Below, in pieces: positions 27,227-35,328 of a stretch of 64,000 nt of DNA. The stretch comes from Fervidobacterium_A thailandense (GTDB lineage: Bacteria; Thermotogota; Thermotogae; Thermotogales; Fervidobacteriaceae). The DNA lies in assembly GCF_041505935.1 (NCBI RefSeq), contig NZ_CP140110.1, one strand, 5' to 3'. Positions within the stretch are counted from its first letter, which is position 1; each line of letters begins with the position of its first letter. Below the pieces are notes generated by a model. It was given only the letters and a program-made list of their open reading frames with translations. It did no database searches and was not told the DNA's origin. The translations under genes and the position numbers were made by a program.

Positions 27227-27394
27227 ACTTATAGCTCAACTGCTAAGAATTACGTATTTAAAGATTCAACTGTAATTTTGAGATGAAGAAATCAAAAAAC
27301 GAAACAGAGTTGTAATATTCCTTTTCAGGCTAAAAAATGACCATTAACGCTAAATAACATTGAAAAAATGTTCTTTTCATATCGATGACAACGT

Positions 27395-27422
27395 TTTACA
27401 ACGTTGTTTGTTGTGCTATAAT
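27395..27422 (+). promoter_or_regulatory. Promoter with palindromic operator-like site before DUF4912-GH57
   Basis: TTTACA (27395-27400), 16-bp spacer, TATAAT (27417-27422) with extended TGC. The palindrome ACAACGTTGT (27398-27407) overlaps the -35 and is preceded by a second ACAACGTT copy at 27388. This is suited to a repressor of the LacI type, but no regulator is identified. Confidence 0.55.
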
Positions 27423-27475
27423 TTCCAAAGAAGTGGAGTAGAACTAACCGACTTTTACCGTAGGGGGGTGGACCC

Positions 27476-28252
27476 ATGTGGAAGGAACTTGAGGAATGGC
27501 TCAAGCAGAACTTAACGATCCAGGAGCTGAAGGCCAAGGCCAAGGAGCTTGGTCTTCCGGTAAAAAAGCAGATGACGAAGAACGACGTCCGGCGCATGAT
27601 CGAGAAATTCCTTGAAAGGGTCAGACTCGGTGACCAACCTCAAACGAACGTCTCCTCGGCGGGTAGTGCACAGGTTCAGACACAGGTTACTGAACGTCAA
27701 ACTCCCATACGCGAGGATTTAAACCTTCCGGAAACTTACAACAAAGACAAACTCGTTGCGATGCCCGTCAATCCTTACTGGATCCACCTGTACTGGGACT
27801 TTTCCGAAGAAAACAGAAAATTCCTCTCCTCTGGTAACGTTCGAAAGCTCGTCCTGCGCGTCTATGATGTGACCTTCATCGAGTTTGACGGCACAAACGC
27901 CCACAGGACATTTGAAGTTCCGATTGACTTGTCTATCAAGAACTACTACTTGAACATCCCCATGCCGGGGGCACATTACCTTGGAGAAATCGGATACTAC
28001 GACGCTGAAGGACGTTACGTTTCAATTATCCGCTCGAATTTGTGTAAAGTACCAACGAATTCTCCAAGTTCATCAACTCGTGAACGCTGGCTCGATCTGA
28101 GGAAGCACAGAAGAATCGTAACTCCAGCGGCAGGGATGCTCACCCCGATTATTGAGCGTGTACCCGGTTCACCTCACGGACTGGAGCATCTTTTTCGCAT
28201 CTCCAACGTTGGTAGCATCAGTGTATTTCAACTCAGTGGGAAGGGGATATAA
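27476..28252 (+). CDS. DUF4912 domain protein with SAP/Rho-N-like N-terminus
   Basis: A 258-residue protein. Residues 12-45 (LTIQELKAKAKELGLPVKKQ) look like a SAP/Rho-N helical motif. A polar linker follows, then a DUF4912 domain starting near LVAMPVNPYWIHLYWDF and continuing to YLGEIGYYDAEGRYVSIIRS. DUF4912 resembles carbohydrate-binding/early-set folds and is commonly encoded next to GH57 glucan enzymes, as here; the next gene begins two bases later. A role in alpha-glucan storage metabolism is inferred from this neighbourhood only. GGGGGGTGG precedes the ATG. Confidence 0.82.
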   Translation: MWKELEEWLKQNLTIQELKAKAKELGLPVKKQMTKNDVRRMIEKFLERVRLGDQPQTNVSSAGSAQVQTQVTERQTPIREDLNLPETYNKDKLVAMPVNPYWIHLYWDFSEENRKFLSSGNVRKLVLRVYDVTFIEFDGTNAHRTFEVPIDLSIKNYYLNIPMPGAHYLGEIGYYDAEGRYVSIIRSNLCKVPTNSPSSSTRERWLDLRKHRRIVTPAAGMLTPIIERVPGSPHGLEHLFRISNVGSISVFQLSGKGI

Positions 28253-28254
28253 GT

Positions 28255-29856
28255 ATGCCGCGGGGTCAAATAGTCTTCGTTCTTCACGCTCATCTGCCGT
28301 ACGTTCATCATCCAGAGTATCCGTTCTTCTTGGAAGAGCAGTGGTTATTTGAAGCGATGACCGAAACTTACATACCGTTACTGAAGATGTTCAGAAACCT
28401 TGAAAGGGACAAGGTGCCATTCAAGCTCACCATGTCGATTACCCCACCACTGATGGAAATGCTTGCCCATCCAGATCTCCAGCGGAAATACGAAAGAAGG
28501 CTAACCCAGTTGATAGAGCTTGCCGGAAAAGAAGTTCAGAGGACAGCGTACGAACATCCTTTAAAACATAAGATGGCAAGGTTTTATCTTGAGGAATTTC
28601 AAGAGGCACTGCATCTTTTCAGAGACGTTTACAACGGCAACCTGCTTGGTGCGTTCAGGGATTACATGTCAAAAGGCTATTTGGACATCATAACTTGTAA
28701 CGCTACGCACGGTTACCTTCCTTTCATGGAACAGTATCCGCAAGCCATCCGTGCACAATTGGAACAGGCTGTAAAGACGTACGAACGTCACATGGGTGTA
28801 AAACCGAGGGGGATTTGGCTTGCAGAGTGTGCCTACTTCCCTGGCTTGGATAAGTATTTAGCGGAGTACGGACTTGAATATTTCTTTGTTGATTCACATG
28901 GTCTTTGGTACGCAGACGAAAGACCAAGGTACGGTGTGTACCGCCCTGTCATCACCCCGAACAACGTCTTCGTCTTTGCAAGAGATCCGGAGAGCTCCGA
29001 ACAGGTTTGGAGTGCGCAGATAGGTTATCCTGGTGACTCAAGATATAGGGAGTTTTACAGGGATATTGGTTTTGACAGAGAGTACGAATACATCAAACCT
29101 TACATTGATCCAAGTGGGGTTAGAATCAACACGGGGATCAAGTACCATAAGATTACTTCAAAGGAACTTCCGCTTGAGGCTAAGCAACTTTACGACATTG
29201 ACGAGGCCAAACAAGCCGCGTACGAGCACGCTCGGGACTTCCTCAGAAAAAAGGAGATGCAGGTGGAATACCTATTAAACCTCTTCGATGGACTTGAACC
29301 GATCATCGTTGCCCCGTTCGATGCGGAACTGTTTGGACATTGGTGGTTCGAAGGGCCGTACTTCCTGGAGTACTTCATGCGCGAAGCTGCACGCAGTACG
29401 AAACTGAGAGTTGTTCGTGCCTGCGATGTAGTTGACTGGATTGAAAAAGTCCAAATCGTCACACCCGCGGCCTCCAGCTGGGGAGCAAACGGTTACAACG
29501 AAGTCTGGCTGAACGGCACAAACGACTGGATATACCCGCATTTACACGAAATGGTCGAGAAGATGACGGAGATGGCCCAGCAACACGCGAGTGAAACCGA
29601 CCCTGTGAAGATTAGGGTTCTAAATCAGATGGTTAGGGAGTTATTGCTTGCCCAATCAAGTGACTGGGCGTTTATCATGACCACCCGCACGAGTGTAGAT
29701 TACGCAGTTAACAGAACCAAAACCCACGTGAAACGATTTTTAAACTTGTACGAGATGCTCAAGAGTGGTAATATAGACGTTGGGGAGTTGCAGAGGCTCG
29801 AGTACGTGGACGACATCTTTCCCGACGCCGATTACCGCATGTACTTAAAGTTGTGA
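28255..29856 (+). CDS. GH57 1,4-alpha-glucan branching enzyme / AmyC-like
   Basis: A 533-residue GH57 protein. It begins GQIVFVLHAHLPYVHHPEYP (GH57 motif 1), with the nucleophile Glu191 in GIWLAECAYFPG and the acid/base Asp356 in APFDAELFGHWWFEG. A C-terminal helical domain includes SSDWAFIMTTRTSVDYA, as in the DUF1957/branching-enzyme subgroup. Thermotoga AmyC (TM1438) is of this kind; members branch or hydrolyse alpha-1,4-glucans in the cytoplasm. The branching activity is a family-based inference. It is translationally linked to the DUF4912 gene. Confidence 0.9.
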   Translation: MPRGQIVFVLHAHLPYVHHPEYPFFLEEQWLFEAMTETYIPLLKMFRNLERDKVPFKLTMSITPPLMEMLAHPDLQRKYERRLTQLIELAGKEVQRTAYEHPLKHKMARFYLEEFQEALHLFRDVYNGNLLGAFRDYMSKGYLDIITCNATHGYLPFMEQYPQAIRAQLEQAVKTYERHMGVKPRGIWLAECAYFPGLDKYLAEYGLEYFFVDSHGLWYADERPRYGVYRPVITPNNVFVFARDPESSEQVWSAQIGYPGDSRYREFYRDIGFDREYEYIKPYIDPSGVRINTGIKYHKITSKELPLEAKQLYDIDEAKQAAYEHARDFLRKKEMQVEYLLNLFDGLEPIIVAPFDAELFGHWWFEGPYFLEYFMREAARSTKLRVVRACDVVDWIEKVQIVTPAASSWGANGYNEVWLNGTNDWIYPHLHEMVEKMTEMAQQHASETDPVKIRVLNQMVRELLLAQSSDWAFIMTTRTSVDYAVNRTKTHVKRFLNLYEMLKSGNIDVGELQRLEYVDDIFPDADYRMYLKL

Positions 29857-29890
29857 TTGGTTGCAAACAATTTTCGATTCCAAGAAAACT

Positions 29891-29911
29891 CCCCGGGGAT
29901 GCTTCCCGGGG
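29891..29911 (+). terminator. Strong GC hairpin between GH57 gene and porG
   Basis: CCCCGGG-GATGCTT-CCCGGGG with only a weak T-rich tail (TGTTGCGTT). It could attenuate read-through into the por operon or stabilise mRNA ends. Confidence 0.45.
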
Positions 29912-29937
29912 TGTTGCGTTGAAAGGAGGTAAGTGAG

Positions 29938-30513
29938 GTGCCTGGTAAACTATTCGAAGTCAGATGGCACGGCCGTGCTGGTCAAGGTGCGAAAAGTGCT
30001 TCTCAAATGCTCGCAGAAGCGGCACTGGACATGGGAAAATACATTCAAGCGTTTCCGGAGTACGGTGCGGAACGAACCGGTGCCCCGATGAAAGCATTCA
30101 ACAGAATCTCTGATGAGCCTATTCTCCTCCATTCTTCAGTTGAAAAACCGGACCTCGTTGTAGTCATTGACGACACCCTTCTTGGAAATCCAGATATCGT
30201 TGCTGGGACAGATGAAAACACCATTATGATAGTCAACACTGTGAGAGACTCCAACTGGGTTAGGCAAAAGTCCGGCTTTAAAGGCAAGATCTGTGTCGTT
30301 AAGGCAACGGATATTGCCCTTGAAGAGCTCGGAAGGGGTACACCCAACACGGTTATGCTCGGTGCCATTGCCAGAGTTACCGGCGTCATCGAGCTGAAGT
30401 ACGTTGAAGAAAAGATAAGGGACATGTTCTTAAAGAAGTTTGGTGAAGAGGTTGTTCAGAAGAACATCAGGGCACTTCACAGGGGATACGAAGAGGTGAG
30501 ATGCGATGCCTGA
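29938..30513 (+). CDS. porG: Pyruvate:ferredoxin oxidoreductase, gamma subunit
   Basis: A 191-residue subunit of the four-subunit POR that oxidises pyruvate to acetyl-CoA and reduces ferredoxin, central to sugar fermentation. Family motifs are VRWHGRAGQGAKSASQMLAEAA, FPEYGAERTGAPMKAFNRIS and GRGTPNTVMLGAIARVTG. It starts with GTG behind a consensus GAAAGGAGGT. It overlaps porD by eight bases; the order gamma-delta-alpha-beta is that of Thermotoga maritima. Confidence 0.95.
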   Translation: MPGKLFEVRWHGRAGQGAKSASQMLAEAALDMGKYIQAFPEYGAERTGAPMKAFNRISDEPILLHSSVEKPDLVVVIDDTLLGNPDIVAGTDENTIMIVNTVRDSNWVRQKSGFKGKICVVKATDIALEELGRGTPNTVMLGAIARVTGVIELKYVEEKIRDMFLKKFGEEVVQKNIRALHRGYEEVRCDA

Positions 30514-30856
30514 ACTGAAAGGATGGAAAGAACTGCCGATCGGTGGAATTATTGTTGAGCCTGGTAACGCAAAACAGTATAAAACGGGGACTTGGAGGGT
30601 CCTGAGACCTGTTTATCAACCTGAAAACTGCATCCACTGTATGCAGTGCTGGTTGTACTGCCCTGATCAGGCGATCGTTGTTGAAATTGTCGATGGTAAA
30701 CCGAAGATGAAAGGATACAATTACTACTACTGTAAAGGTTGTGGCCTTTGTGCAAATGTCTGCCCAAGAAGCATTGATCCAAAGACGAAACAACCGGCAC
30801 CTGAAGAAAAACGTGCAATAATCATGAGACCTGAAACTGATTTTGCCGAGGAATGA
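30506..30856 (+). CDS. porD: Pyruvate:ferredoxin oxidoreductase, delta (ferredoxin-like) subunit
   Basis: A 116-residue subunit with two [4Fe-4S] binding motifs: CIHCMQCWLYCPDQAI and CKGCGLCANVCPRSI. It passes electrons from the TPP centre in the beta subunit to external ferredoxin. GAAGAGGTGAG precedes the ATG, which lies inside the end of porG. porA follows 12 bases later. Confidence 0.95.
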   Translation: MPELKGWKELPIGGIIVEPGNAKQYKTGTWRVLRPVYQPENCIHCMQCWLYCPDQAIVVEIVDGKPKMKGYNYYYCKGCGLCANVCPRSIDPKTKQPAPEEKRAIIMRPETDFAEE

Positions 30857-30868
30857 GGAGGTGTTAGG

Positions 30869-32038
30869 ATGCCAACCAAACAAGCGCTTACGGGTGCAGA
30901 AGCAATAGCGTACGCAATGAAGCAGATAAATCCAGATGTTGTTGCCGCGTATCCGATAACACCGCAGACACCTGTGGTGGAATACTTTGCGAAGTATGTT
31001 GCCGACGGTGTTGTGGATACGGAGATGATCCCCGTTGAGAGTGAACACTCAGCGATGAGTGCGTGCGTTGGTGCTGCAGCAGCGGGTGCAAGGGCCTTTA
31101 CGGCTACCGCAGCGGTGGGACTTGCACTGATGCACGAGATAGTGTACATCGCCGCTTCGTTGAGACTTCCAATTGTTATGGCTGTTGCAAACAGGGCCCT
31201 TTCAGGTCCAATCAACATTCACTGTGACCACAGCGATGCCATGGCCGAGAGGGATAGTGGTTGGATACAACTCTGGGCTGAAAACGTACAAGAAGCCTAC
31301 GATTTCACGGTGATGGCGTACCGCATAGGAGAACACCCAGATGTTAGGCTCCCGGTCATGATAAACTTTGATGGATTCATTATTTCCCACGGTGTTGAGG
31401 TTCTTGAAACGTTGGATGACGACGTTGTCAAGAATTTCGTTGGAAAGCCAATAAAGATGTATTCACTTCTCGATACCGATCATCCAGTTACCTATGGTCC
31501 ACTAGATCTGTACGACTATTACTTTGAGCACAAGCGTCAGCAAATCGAAGCGATGAAGCATGTGCCAAGGGTGTTCAAACAGGTCGCGGAAGAATTTGCG
31601 AAGATTTCCGGAAGAAAATACGATTTGGTCGAAGAATACATGACCGATGATGCTGAATACATAATGATTGCCCTCGGTTCTACAGCTGGTACGATTAAGC
31701 ACACAATCAAGGAATTAAGGGCAGAGGGTAAAAAAGTCGGTTTGGTCAAGCCGTGGGTCTTCAGGCCGTTCCCGAAATTCGAGCTCCAAAGGATTTTGAA
31801 CGGTAGAAAAGGCGTAATAGTGCTTGACCGTTCTGCGTCTTTCGGAGCAGAAGCTCCTCTCTACGAAGCTGTTAAATCCGCCTTGTACGAAGTTGCCGTT
31901 AGACCGCAACTGGGTAGCTACGTCTACGGTCTCGGTGGTAGGGACATAACACCCGCACACATCAGACAAGCGTTCGAGGATGCGTTCAAAGGCTACCTGA
32001 TTGCGGATGAAGAGAGATACCTTGGTTTGAGAGAGTAA
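30869..32038 (+). CDS. porA: Pyruvate:ferredoxin oxidoreductase, alpha subunit
   Basis: A 389-residue alpha subunit holding the pyrimidine-binding half of the TPP site. Visible motifs: GAEAIAYAMKQINPDVVAAY, YPITPQTPVVEYF, EMIPVESEHSAMSACVGAA and TATAAVGLALMHEIVYIAA, with the C-terminal transketolase-like domain (IMIALGSTAGTIKHTI). GAGGAGG lies upstream of the ATG. It is mid-operon. Confidence 0.96.
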   Translation: MPTKQALTGAEAIAYAMKQINPDVVAAYPITPQTPVVEYFAKYVADGVVDTEMIPVESEHSAMSACVGAAAAGARAFTATAAVGLALMHEIVYIAASLRLPIVMAVANRALSGPINIHCDHSDAMAERDSGWIQLWAENVQEAYDFTVMAYRIGEHPDVRLPVMINFDGFIISHGVEVLETLDDDVVKNFVGKPIKMYSLLDTDHPVTYGPLDLYDYYFEHKRQQIEAMKHVPRVFKQVAEEFAKISGRKYDLVEEYMTDDAEYIMIALGSTAGTIKHTIKELRAEGKKVGLVKPWVFRPFPKFELQRILNGRKGVIVLDRSASFGAEAPLYEAVKSALYEVAVRPQLGSYVYGLGGRDITPAHIRQAFEDAFKGYLIADEERYLGLRE

Positions 32039-32054
32039 AGAGGAGGTGTGCTGA

Positions 32055-33074
32055 ATGCCACTGAATGCTATAGAACTTGCAAAACTGTTCCACGACAAAA
32101 ATCCCGGAATAACTCCAGGTCACAGAATGTGCCCGGGTTGTGCTGCACCAGTAGTCGTTAAATTCGCACTGATGACCGCCATAGCGAAAGGCTACCATCC
32201 AGTTGTTGGATTGGCAACAGGTTGTCTTGAAGTCTCCACCACGATTTACCCGTACACTGCCTGGAACGTGCCGTATATTCACAACGCATTTGAAAACGTG
32301 GCAGCAACAATAAGTGGCGTTGAAACGGCCTTTAGGGCTGCGAAAAAGCGCGGGGAGATACCCCCAGACAAGAAACTTGCGTTCTTCGCTTTCGCAGGTG
32401 ACGGTGGAACTTACGATATAGGTCTTCAATCACTCTCCGGTGCTGTTGAACGTGGACACAAGTTCATTTACATCGTTTACGACAACGAAGGTTACATGAA
32501 CACCGGTAACCAGAGATCCGGCGCGACACCTCCGGGTTCTGATACAACAACTGCACCGGTTGGAAAGAGGATTCCCGGAAAGCTCCAGCTAAAGAAGAAC
32601 ATCGTTGAAATAATGGCTGCTCACGAAAATGTTTACGTTGCAACCGTGGCCATCTCCGAACCTATCGACTTCATGAGGAAGATAGAGAAAGCTCTTGAAT
32701 TCGACGGTCCTGCTTTTATTGCTGCGCATTCCGCGTGTGTGAGGTTCTGGAGGGTAAACGATGATAAAGCTGTTGAAAGCTCAAAACTCGCAATTGAAAC
32801 ACTTTATTGGCCACTTTACGAGGTTGAGCGTGGTGTTTACAGAGTAACCAAAAAAGTAACCAATCCGAGACCAGTAGAAGAATACATCAGAGCGCAGGGA
32901 AGGTTCAGACCACTCCTTGCAAGACCGGATGCGAAAGAAATCATCGAGGAACTCCAGCAGTACGTAACCTCCAGGTACGAAAGGTTACTTGCACTCGAAG
33001 AAATAACGAAGGACAAACCTCTAAGGGGTCCATGGGCAAAAGAGGACATTCAAACTGACGAACACGCAATGTAA
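32055..33074 (+). CDS. porB: Pyruvate:ferredoxin oxidoreductase, beta subunit (TPP binding)
   Basis: A 339-residue beta subunit. MCPGCAAP near residue 26 contributes to the proximal iron-sulphur cluster; TGCLEVSTTIYPYTAWNVPY and the TPP/Mg motif GDGGTYDIGLQSLSGAVERG through YDNEGYMNTGNQRSG are family hallmarks. AGAGGAGGTG precedes the ATG. It ends the por operon; an intrinsic terminator follows 36 bases downstream. Confidence 0.96.
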   Translation: MPLNAIELAKLFHDKNPGITPGHRMCPGCAAPVVVKFALMTAIAKGYHPVVGLATGCLEVSTTIYPYTAWNVPYIHNAFENVAATISGVETAFRAAKKRGEIPPDKKLAFFAFAGDGGTYDIGLQSLSGAVERGHKFIYIVYDNEGYMNTGNQRSGATPPGSDTTTAPVGKRIPGKLQLKKNIVEIMAAHENVYVATVAISEPIDFMRKIEKALEFDGPAFIAAHSACVRFWRVNDDKAVESSKLAIETLYWPLYEVERGVYRVTKKVTNPRPVEEYIRAQGRFRPLLARPDAKEIIEELQQYVTSRYERLLALEEITKDKPLRGPWAKEDIQTDEHAM

Positions 33075-33110
33075 TCGAATGTAAAAGAAAGTGATTAAAT
33101 CACTTCAGGA

Positions 33111-33139
33111 ATGCTCCGCCTCCGGCGGAGCATTTTTTT
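33111..33139 (+). terminator. Intrinsic terminator of the por operon
   Basis: Perfect 10-bp stem ATGCTCCGCC/GGCGGAGCAT with a TCC loop, followed by TTTTTT. Confidence 0.93.
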
Positions 33140-33156
33140 GATTTCAGAAAAGGGTA

Positions 33157-33187
33157 TTGACACACCCAGGTGGCTTTATGATATAAT
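33157..33187 (+). promoter_or_regulatory. Promoter of the lysine/DAP operon
   Basis: Consensus TTGACA (33157-33162) and TATAAT (33182-33187), 19-bp spacing, extended -10 TGATATAAT. It is the best promoter in the window, and transcription would start near 33195, about 300 nt before asd. Confidence 0.8.
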
Positions 33188-33256
33188 TTGAGCAAGAAAA
33201 CAAAAGATAGAAAATGAATCTGAAAGAAAACTGCTATTTAATGGAGGAAAAGTTGG

Positions 33257-33373
33257 ATGACAGGTTTGAAATGCTCCGAAATGAGAATTTTCGAAATTAA
33301 CAAGAACATGTGCAAGAAAGCTAAACGCGGCTGCCCGCTGGGAAGTGGTCAGCCTGCGTTTGGCTTGGTATAA
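33257..33373 (+). CDS. Putative lysine leader peptide (38 aa)
   Basis: A short frame preceded by GGAGG (33243-33247) with nine-base spacing. It has five Lys in 38 residues, with NKNMCKKAKRG at residues 15-25. The last Lys codon lies 7 nt before the 5' arm of the antiterminator hairpin (33333-33341), and translation would continue through that arm to TAA at 33371-33373. Location and codon content suggest a regulatory peptide whose translation senses charged lysyl-tRNA. It has no similarity that I recognise; evidence for translation is only the SD and layout. Confidence 0.6.
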   Translation: MTGLKCSEMRIFEINKNMCKKAKRGCPLGSGQPAFGLV

Positions 33374-33441
33374 AGGCTAAAGCAGGCAAAGGCCGAAAAA
33401 TACCAGCGGGCTACAGTATAAAAACTGTAGCCCGCTTTTTT
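33333..33441 (+). promoter_or_regulatory. Transcription attenuator of the lysine/DAP operon
   Basis: Two mutually exclusive hairpins. The antiterminator pairs GCCCGCTGG (33333-33341) with CCAGCGGGC (33403-33411), enclosing GCCTGC (33352-33357)/GCAGGC (33382-33387). The terminator pairs GCGGGCTACAGT (33406-33417) with ACTGTAGCCCGC (33424-33435) before TTTTTT. Bases 33406-33411 are shared, so only one can form. A ribosome stalled at the Lys codons upstream would leave the antiterminator free; a moving ribosome would cover its 5' arm and favour termination. Confidence 0.7.
33406..33441 (+). terminator. Leader terminator upstream of asd
   Basis: 12-bp perfect stem with loop ATAAAA and a run of six T, 55 bases before asd. 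Its 5' arm overlaps the alternative hairpin described for the attenuator. Confidence 0.92.
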
Positions 33442-33495
33442 ATTAGGAGGTAATCTTTCATTTCCGATTATCACAAAAGGAAGGAGGAGAGGTGT

Positions 33496-34491
33496 ATGCG
33501 TATTGCGATAGTGGGAGCAACTGGCGCGGTTGGTAGGAACATGGTAGCAGTGCTTGAGAACACTGAGCTGACTGTTGACGAACTCCACCTGTTTGCTTCA
33601 GAACGTTCCGCAGGGCAAAGACTAAGCTTCCGGGGGGTCGAACTGCCGGTCGAAAAACTGGCAGAAGACGTTTTTGCCCGAGGTTATGACTACGTCCTCT
33701 TCTCGGCAGGTTCTGACGTTGCGAAACATTTTGCCCCAATTGCCGCGCATTATAGCAACCTGGTAATCGACAACTCATCGGCTTTCAGGATGGATCCAGC
33801 CATACCCCTTGTTGTTCCAGAAATAAACGGGCATTTGTTGAGAGGTTATCGCGGGATCGTTGCGAATCCAAATTGCTCAACGATCCAAATGCTTCTGGCA
33901 CTGTATAGAATTCACGACAGGTACCAACTTTCGGAGATATTCGTTTCAACCTACCAATCCGTTTCTGGTGCCGGTTACAAGGGGATTTCCGAATATGAAC
34001 AACAACTTGGAGGTGTTTACGAGCCGAGGGTCTTTGTAAAACAGATTGCCCACAACGTGATTCCTCTGATTGGTGATTTGAGAGACGATATTTCCCAAGA
34101 AGAATGGAAGATGATCAACGAAACCAGGAAAATTTTGAACTCGAGAGCGCTGAACGTTTACCCCACGACCGTAAGAGTACCGGTTCGAATTGGTCATTCC
34201 GAAGCGATCATAGCGCGAACGCTGTTCCCTATCATGTCGAAGGCCGATTTGATAGAGACCATCTCCAGCGGAGAAAATGTCGTGGTAACGGAGGATATTG
34301 TAACCCCCGTTGATGTAGCGGGAAATGATTTGACATACGTATGTCGAATCAGGTTATTCGACGCGCACACGTTCGGTGCATGGGTCGTTGCGGACAACTT
34401 GAGAGTCGGAGCAGCTACCAACGCTGTTCGGATCTTACTGAAGCACCTGAGTTTGAATTTATCACGCAACCAAGTGATGCAAAGCTGCTGA
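33496..34491 (+). CDS. asd: Aspartate-semialdehyde dehydrogenase
   Basis: Reduces aspartyl phosphate to aspartate semialdehyde, the branch point to lysine/DAP and threonine/methionine. The NADP-binding start is RIAIVGATGAVGRNMVAVL, and the substrate segment includes LVIDNSSAFRMDPAIPLVVPE. The catalytic Cys127 lies in ANPNCSTIQM, and STYQSVSGAGYKG follows. At 331 residues it is typical. GGAAGGAGGAG precedes the ATG. It is the first structural gene after the attenuator. Confidence 0.95.
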   Translation: MRIAIVGATGAVGRNMVAVLENTELTVDELHLFASERSAGQRLSFRGVELPVEKLAEDVFARGYDYVLFSAGSDVAKHFAPIAAHYSNLVIDNSSAFRMDPAIPLVVPEINGHLLRGYRGIVANPNCSTIQMLLALYRIHDRYQLSEIFVSTYQSVSGAGYKGISEYEQQLGGVYEPRVFVKQIAHNVIPLIGDLRDDISQEEWKMINETRKILNSRALNVYPTTVRVPVRIGHSEAIIARTLFPIMSKADLIETISSGENVVVTEDIVTPVDVAGNDLTYVCRIRLFDAHTFGAWVVADNLRVGAATNAVRILLKHLSLNLSRNQVMQSC

Positions 34492-34505
34492 AAGAAGGGA
34501 AAGGG

Positions 34506-35312
34506 ATGGACGGTATTTTGCGCATTTCTCCGTACACCGCAACGGGTAATACATTTGTTGTCGTAGAGCTTTTGCGCGAATCAGCACTTACAGACGAAGA
34601 GAAGTCCCAAATTGTGATTGATGTTGTTGGCGAGAGGGATGGGGTCATTTTCGTCGAGCGTTCCGGTGAAGGTTTAAGTTTCCGGATGGACTATTTTAAC
34701 AGAGATGGAAGAAGGGCTGCGTTTTGTGGTAATGGTGCGAGGGTATTCGCAAGATATTTGCGGGATAAATATGGACTCTTTGGTGACCTTCGGTTTGAAA
34801 CATCGGTTGGTTTCCTACACGCAATTGTCGGTGAAGAGGTCAAGGTAGAAATGCCAAGACCAAGAATTGATAGGGAAATTATGGAAGTTCTTGATGACGT
34901 ACCTCTTGTTGGGAAACTTGTAATCGTCGGTGTTCCACATTTAACTTTTAAAGTCACACACAAGGTTACCTACGAAAGGGTCTGGACGGAGGAAGATTTG
35001 TTCGAGCACTTGATGAAGTATGCTCCCGAGTTAAGACGCAAATACGACGCAAACGTAAATTTTTACCGCGTTCTTGCTACGGGACATATCAAAGTGCGTA
35101 CCTACGAACGTGGTGTGGAACGTGAAACGTTTTCGTGTGGCTCGGGAGTAACCGCCTGCGCGTACGTTTATGCTATGGAAAATGTCTCCAGTCTGAACCA
35201 TAGTGAAACTCGTAATGGCTATGTTGTTCACGTTACCACTCGTGGAGGATTACTCAAGGTTCATTTTGAGACTGATGGACTCTATCTTTCGGGGGGTGTA
35301 GTGAATGAGTGA
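34506..35312 (+). CDS. dapF: Diaminopimelate epimerase
   Basis: Converts LL-DAP to meso-DAP with two catalytic cysteines. These are visible in AAFCGNGARVFARYL and ETFSCGSGVTACAY; RISPYTATGNTFVVVE is the N-terminal family motif. I place the start at ATG 34506 with GGGAAAGGG upstream, 14 bases after asd; the frame is open further back inside asd, but those residues do not fit the family. 268 residues. It overlaps the next frame's earliest possible start. Confidence 0.93.
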   Translation: MDGILRISPYTATGNTFVVVELLRESALTDEEKSQIVIDVVGERDGVIFVERSGEGLSFRMDYFNRDGRRAAFCGNGARVFARYLRDKYGLFGDLRFETSVGFLHAIVGEEVKVEMPRPRIDREIMEVLDDVPLVGKLVIVGVPHLTFKVTHKVTYERVWTEEDLFEHLMKYAPELRRKYDANVNFYRVLATGHIKVRTYERGVERETFSCGSGVTACAYVYAMENVSSLNHSETRNGYVVHVTTRGGLLKVHFETDGLYLSGGVVNE

Positions 35313-35328
35313 TGTTAGGAGTTGGAAG

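Noticed and set aside
33190..33410. Lysine riboswitch (L-box) in the asd leader
   Set aside because: The first half is A-rich and shows none of the conserved L-box core blocks; only a weak GGCTAAAG/GCCGAA likeness is present. A covariance search would settle it.
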